DNA from: Desulfobacterales bacterium
GTDB lineage: Bacteria > Desulfobacterota > Desulfobacteria > Desulfobacterales > Desulfosalsimonadaceae
DNA length: 10,135 nucleotides
Assembly: GCA_007127175.1 (NCBI GenBank)
Contig: SKZX01000416.1
Location: 1-10,135 of the forward strand
Reading direction: 5' to 3'
Below, in pieces: positions 7,740-10,135 of the stretch. The position numbers and the translations under genes were made by a program. The notes beneath the pieces are model-generated. The model did no database searches. It was not told where the DNA came from and saw nothing but the letters and a program-made list of their open reading frames with translations. Within the stretch, counting starts at the first letter, position 1. Every line of letters begins with the position of its first letter.

Positions 7740-8462
7740 TTATATAGGACCATTAGAAAGGGGAATGTAAACGCCCCGCTTTTTTCTTTTGATTTTTCCC
7801 TGCTTGTTGAGCCGGTAGATGATGTTTCGTATCTTTTTGTCATTGAACTGCGTATTTTTCTTTATAGCCGCACAATCAGCCCCGGTGGCAATGCCGGCAA
7901 TAACATCCATAACCCTGTCCGATGCGGAACCCTTTCCGGAAGGCAGCGGGTTCCGGGATGCGTCTTTGTCGTCGTTAGCGATCGGTGAGAGTTTTTTTTC
8001 CAGGTTTTCGATTTTTTGTGCCAATCGACCAATATCTTGTTTTGTGACAAGACTGAATTGCTGCAGCATAAGTCCGATCATGACATCAAAGCTTTGCATA
8101 TATTTTTCCTGGTCCGCCATGAAGTCCTGGGGTAAGGTCCACTTGTTTTCACTTAAAGGAAATGAGTTTTGCAATTCTGTGGTTTCCTGTGAGTTTTGGG
8201 AACCAGGGCTTGTTGCTGGATCTGCAACAAAACCTTCTTTTATATGTTCCATAAACGCTTTAATCTCAAAAACGGTTTTTCCGTTGCAGTTTTTTAAGTT
8301 GTGCAGCGCCGCCTGGTCACAGGCAATCAACTCCCCCAAGGAGTTGAAATTTTCCAGCAACACCTTGGCCGCGCTCGCAGAGAGGTCAGATCCCTCGATT
8401 AAAACCTCCCAGTTTTTCTTTCTTATTTTGGCATAAGGCATCAATTTGTTACCCTCATACAT
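7740..8462 (-). CDS. Uncharacterised protein: RpoA-CTD/HhH-like domain, coiled coil, winged helix; riboswitch-controlled
   Basis: A 240-residue protein I cannot name. Residues 25-75 (LSASAAKVLLENFNSLGEL, then LKNCNGKTVFEIKAFME) have the pattern of the RNA polymerase alpha C-terminal or helix-hairpin-helix fold. Residues 80-110 are a Ser/Thr/Gln-rich linker. Residues 112-160 include a Met/Phe-rich helix and a coiled coil, DIGRLAQKIENLEKKL. Residues 180-233 look like a winged helix, with DKKIRNIIYRLNKQGKIKRK and a GVYI wing strand. There is no signal peptide or membrane segment, so it is probably a cytoplasmic DNA-binding or scaffolding protein. The coiled-coil part is faintly like polyhydroxyalkanoate granule proteins (PhaE/PhaM), a weak resemblance. 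GGAGAA lies just before the ATG at 8462; an ATG at residue 8 is a less likely start. A GEMM-I riboswitch and terminator lie directly upstream, so expression should follow a cyclic dinucleotide signal. Confidence 0.8.
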   Translation of the reverse strand: MYEGNKLMPYAKIRKKNWEVLIEGSDLSASAAKVLLENFNSLGELIACDQAALHNLKNCNGKTVFEIKAFMEHIKEGFVADPATSPGSQNSQETTELQNSFPLSENKWTLPQDFMADQEKYMQSFDVMIGLMLQQFSLVTKQDIGRLAQKIENLEKKLSPIANDDKDASRNPLPSGKGSASDRVMDVIAGIATGADCAAIKKNTQFNDKKIRNIIYRLNKQGKIKRKKRGVYIPLSNGPI

Positions 8463-8566
8463 TGTCTTCTCCGAAAAAACAGTATTTGTATCCTGCTGCT
8501 TTTTTGTTTCTTGAATTCGGGACGACTTTCCGTTCTTTGGACCATTGGTGTCACATGCATACCGTT

Positions 8567-8609
8567 AAAAAAAAGCCGGACAGCCATTCATGTAAATGGC
8601 AGTCCGGCT
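8567..8609 (-). terminator. Intrinsic terminator of the riboswitch expression platform
   Basis: AGCCGGAC-A-GCCATT (8574-8588) pairs with AATGGC-A-GTCCGGCT (8595-8609), a 14-bp stem interrupted by one A:A (minus strand T:T) mismatch, with a six-base loop. Minus-strand transcription runs from the stem into eight T (8567-8574). Its first arm (8595-8609 on the minus strand) includes the 3' end of the aptamer, so aptamer and terminator cannot form together. It lies between the aptamer and the gene it controls, not after a gene. Confidence 0.85.
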
Positions 8610-8664
8610 ATCTCAACTAAGACCCGTGACTTTCCGTCCCAATTTCACAATTGGTTTGGCTTTT
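8598..8664 (-). promoter_or_regulatory. GEMM-I (cyclic-di-GMP class I) riboswitch aptamer
   Basis: On the minus strand the RNA begins AAAAGCCAAACC and continues with hairpin CCAATTGTGAAATTGG, whose loop GUGA is a GNRA tetraloop. It then carries GGGACGGAAAGTCACGGG and, after a second stem (GGGTCT...AGATAGCC), AGCCGGACTGCC. These are the conserved blocks of the GEMM-I family in order: gCAAAcc, the GNRA-capped stem, GGGACGcAAAGcC, and AGCCGGguugCC. The A of GGGAC that stacks between the ligand bases (A47 in Vc2) is kept, and the base I align with ligand-contacting G20 is G. That fits cyclic-di-GMP better than the A20 variants that bind cyclic AMP-GMP, but the register is uncertain. The first P1 strand is very short because the predicted transcript starts at about 8662. 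It controls the gene at 7740-8462. Confidence 0.82.
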
Positions 8665-8668
8665 CACT

Positions 8669-8674
8669 ATTATA
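8669..8674 (-). promoter_or_regulatory. -10 box of the riboswitch promoter
   Basis: A perfect TATAAT on the minus strand ends five bases before the A-run that opens the aptamer, so the transcript should begin essentially at the aptamer. A perfect TTGACA at 8698-8703 is 23 bp upstream, too far for a normal sigma70 pair. At 17 bp the hexamer is the poor TTCTAT. The promoter may therefore need an activator or another sigma factor. Confidence 0.5.
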
Positions 8675-8696
8675 ATATGGGCTCCGGGAGGATAGA

Positions 8697-8725
8697 ATGT
8701 CAAATATTTTTATCGAATTTATAAT
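8697..8725 (+). promoter_or_regulatory. Candidate plus-strand promoter for the moaD-like gene
   Basis: ATGTCA (8697-8702, four of six to TTGACA) and TATAAT (8720-8725) are separated by 17 bp on the plus strand. Transcription from near 8732 would run through about 335 nt of leader before the ATG at 9068. It overlaps the upstream side of the riboswitch promoter, so the two divergent promoters could interfere or share a regulator. Confidence 0.45.
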
Positions 8726-9067
8726 ATACTTTTTTTTACAAGGCGCGCACTACGGCTATCCCCTCCGAAATACTATTTTCAGCCCGGCGCGTATTGGACG
8801 GTTCAATCTTCAAATTTCCGGGCGTTCAGCATCTTCCATTGTCAGGCAAGAAGTGCTTGCCATATGGCGAAAGGCGCGGAAGAATGTTGGCAGATTTAAG
8901 CTGCGTGTTTTATGTTTTGGATATACGGATTTCCATCTGTCTCGGATGCTGAGACTATGGGACCGGCCGAGTTGGCGCTTAGCAGTCCTCCGGGCTCCGC
9001 GGGGAACGGGTTTTGTAATGGGCTGGAAAAATTCATTGGAATCAAAGATTTGTGAAAGGAGAACCCC
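8726..9067 (+). other. Long putative 5' leader of the moaD-like gene, no coding sequence recognised
   Basis: About 340 bp without a convincing gene; open frames on both strands lack ribosome binding sites and protein-like motifs. It holds several hairpin-forming elements: GGCAAG/CTTGCC (8845-8861), GTCTC/GAGAC (8939-8955), and a GC-rich segment at 8955-9010 that contains GACCGGCCGAG and CCTCCGGGCTCCGCGGGG. Because molybdenum/tungsten cofactor genes can be preceded by Moco RNA elements, I compared it with the E. coli moaA leader from memory and saw no clear match. It ends with the ribosome binding site AAAGGAG at 9055-9061. Confidence 0.35.
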
Positions 9068-9304
9068 ATGAAAGTTCATCTAAAGTGTTTTGCAACCCTG
9101 GCCGAAGGAGATGTCTGCGATTTTCGGGAAAGCGCTCAGAACGAAATCGCTGAGGGAGAAACAGTCAATGCCCTCGTTGAACGGCTCGGGCTCCCCAGGA
9201 AAGATATCAAGATCATCTTTGTCAACAACAAGACGGCGAGCTTCGACACGGTCCTTAAGGACGGCGACCAGGTAGCCCTTTCACCGCCTGTGGGCGGAAT
9301 GTAA
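9068..9304 (+). CDS. MoaD/ThiS-like sulfur-carrier protein with Gly-Gly-Met end
   Basis: A 78-residue protein of the ubiquitin-like beta-grasp type. It has an N-terminal strand MKVHLKCFATLA, the helix region ETVNALVERLGLP, the strand IKIIFVNNK, and the closing GDQVALSPPVGGM that matches the GDxVaxxPPvxGG end of MoaD and ThiS. In those families the C-terminal Gly-Gly is adenylated by an E1-like enzyme and converted to a thiocarboxylate that donates sulfur to molybdopterin or thiazole. Here the Gly-Gly is followed by one extra Met before TAA, so the tail would need trimming before activation. AAAGGAG lies six bases before the ATG. It stands alone: the next genes are on the opposite strand, and no MoaE, MoeB or aldehyde:ferredoxin oxidoreductase gene is in the window. 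MoaD and ThiS cannot be told apart from this sequence. Confidence 0.88.
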   Translation: MKVHLKCFATLAEGDVCDFRESAQNEIAEGETVNALVERLGLPRKDIKIIFVNNKTASFDTVLKDGDQVALSPPVGGM

Positions 9305-9308
9305 GGCT

Positions 9309-9557
9309 CATATATAGACTTCGGATCTGATTCATGGCGCTGTTTTTCAAGCTCGCACACCTGCTGACTGAAAACCGGGTATTCCAGACCCTTCGGCATC
9401 AGGCAGCCTTCCACACTGAACATGCCCTCCAGTATTGCTTTAAAATCAGGGGCAGGGGGCTCTTCCAAAAAATGGTGTCATGCGCGTCAATAAGTTCAGC
9501 GGTCTTCGGAATTATTCCGGACGGTGGACGGAAAAACCGGCAAAGCTGTGCTTCAGC
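9309..9557 (-). pseudogene. Frameshifted fragment of an unidentified protein
   Basis: On the minus strand, a frame opening after a TAG at 9558-9560 reads RFFRPPSGIIPKTAELIDAH and continues DTIF. Protein-like sequence then resumes in another frame from 9468: EEPPAPDFKAILEGMFSVEG, followed by CLMPKGLEYPVFSQQVCELE. A single frameshift near 9468 joins the two into a continuous, plausible stretch. There is no start codon with a ribosome binding site, and the second frame runs into the antisense of the moaD-like gene without a stop of its own, so both ends seem lost. I do not recognise the family. Confidence 0.45.
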
Positions 9558-9618
9558 CTATTAAATTCCCATCAATAGAATTGCAATCTTAAGGAATCCT
9601 GATCAATTACGTGATGAT

Positions 9619-10135
9619 CTAAAGAACCGGAATTGGCGGCGGGTCAACCAGACCTTGAACCCATTGTTCCGGCCAGGCGGCCATGCCATGAAAAGCGCCC
9701 AGCAAGGAACCCAGAACAGCGCCTCTGCCGGCATTGTCCCCCCCGCACATGGTGTTGACAATCAGTGCCTCGGATGGATTGTTTGCATATTTTATCGCCA
9801 AATAAAGCGCGGCTGGAATCGATTCCTGCAAGTAGCAGGCCGGCGAAAAATGGCGTCCCACCACCACCATGTCCGGATAATCCATAAGGGGTTCCAGTCG
9901 CTGGCTGTAGATATCCCGGGAAAGAATGGCATCTTTTAAAGAAACCCCATGCATCACATCCAGGAGGATGTCTGCAATCAGCCGCCCTCCGCGGGCCATG
10001 GCAGGACCACCGTGGGTGAACCCCAGATGCTGCAGAGCGATTTTTCCGGCATGGGCCCGATCTTTGGAAAAGACAATCAGCACCGGCAGAAATAGCGCCA
10101 GGCCGCCGATATGGTTCTCATCTTTGCGGCCACAG
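9619..10135 (-). CDS. ADP-ribosylglycohydrolase-family protein (3' part; continues beyond the window)
   Basis: The frame is open from the right edge (CGRKDENHIGGLALFLPVLI) to TAG at 9619-9621, so at least 172 C-terminal residues are present and the start lies outside. A GTG at 10081-10083 is in frame but interrupts conserved-looking sequence, so it is not the start. The helical content and the C-terminal block CGGDNAGRGAVLGSLLGAFH, followed by PEQWVQGL, fit the ADP-ribosylglycohydrolase (DraG/ADP-ribosyl-crystallin) fold. Classical members have GGDTDT here, with two Asp binding metal. This protein keeps the first Asp but has Ala in place of the second, as in a divergent subgroup. It may remove ADP-ribose from a protein or small molecule, or act on another substrate. 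The N-terminal metal-binding Asp pair cannot be checked. No export signal is visible in this part. Confidence 0.75.
   Translation of the reverse strand, partial: CGRKDENHIGGLALFLPVLIVFSKDRAHAGKIALQHLGFTHGGPAMARGGRLIADILLDVMHGVSLKDAILSRDIYSQRLEPLMDYPDMVVVGRHFSPACYLQESIPAALYLAIKYANNPSEALIVNTMCGGDNAGRGAVLGSLLGAFHGMAAWPEQWVQGLVDPPPIPVL

Noticed and set aside
7420..7770. Plus-strand open frame with two closely spaced Cys pairs near its end
   Set aside because: No recognisable fold, no ribosome binding site, overlaps the end of the better-supported minus-strand gene; probably chance.
7758..7788. GGGG...CCCC followed by T run, terminator-like on the plus strand
   Set aside because: Only a four-base stem with a long loop, within the coding end of the minus-strand gene, and no plus-strand gene to terminate.
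8955..9010. Possible tRNA or molybdenum-cofactor RNA in the GC-rich segment
   Set aside because: No tRNA cloverleaf or TPsiC loop could be drawn, and the conserved E. coli moaA leader blocks as I remember them are absent.
8697..9071. Open frames on both strands in the leader before the MoaD-like gene
   Set aside because: Composition rich in Arg, Ser and Trp without motifs. The plus frame starts inside the promoter region and overlaps the real start at 9068.
1..10135. CRISPR arrays, rRNA, tRNA genes or complete insertion sequences
   Set aside because: No regularly spaced repeats, no tRNA or rRNA signatures, and no transposase were seen on either strand.

Overview
The window most resembles an anaerobic or microaerophilic, respiratory Gram-negative bacterium, probably of the Desulfobacterota (sulfate reducer or Geobacter-like). 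The grounds are a multihaem c-type cytochrome lipoprotein, exported tandem-rhodanese lipoproteins, a PerR-KatG peroxide defence unit, a GEMM-I (cyclic-di-GMP class I) riboswitch and a stand-alone MoaD/ThiS-like protein. This is inferred from gene content; no marker gene is present.

Layout. Positions 66-3959 hold three minus-strand genes for exported redox/sulfur proteins: a 344-residue tandem-rhodanese lipoprotein (2925-3959), a 449-residue cytochrome with ten CxxCH motifs plus one CxxxCH (1207-2556), and a second 344-residue rhodanese lipoprotein that is a close paralogue of the first (143-1177). The last two lie 29 bp apart and end in a clear intrinsic terminator (66-104). The first is separated from them by a 368-bp gap holding a large imperfect inverted repeat and a candidate promoter. 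The symmetric rhodanese-cytochrome-rhodanese arrangement suggests a periplasmic or outer-membrane module linking sulfur (or selenium) transfer to electron transfer, which is inference.

Positions 4149-7018 are a peroxide-stress unit on the minus strand: perR then katG. A promoter and a near-consensus Per box lie just upstream of a TTG start for perR, so PerR probably represses itself and perhaps katG. Positions 7056-about 7320 contain a frameshifted, active-site-mutated remnant of a tyrosine recombinase, and 7321-7739 contain nothing I can identify.

Positions 7740-8680 are the most interesting part. A minus-strand gene encodes an unnamed 240-residue protein with an RpoA-CTD/helix-hairpin-helix-like N-terminus, a coiled coil and a winged-helix-like C-terminus. 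It is preceded by a GEMM-I riboswitch whose 3' strand is also the 5' arm of a strong intrinsic terminator. That geometry predicts that ligand binding turns the gene on.

A plus-strand promoter candidate facing away from the riboswitch would give a leader of more than 300 nt before a small MoaD/ThiS-like gene (9068-9304) whose protein ends in Gly-Gly-Met instead of Gly-Gly. The window closes with a frameshifted fragment of an unidentified protein (about 9309-9557, minus) and the 3' part of an ADP-ribosylglycohydrolase-family gene (9619 to the right edge, minus).
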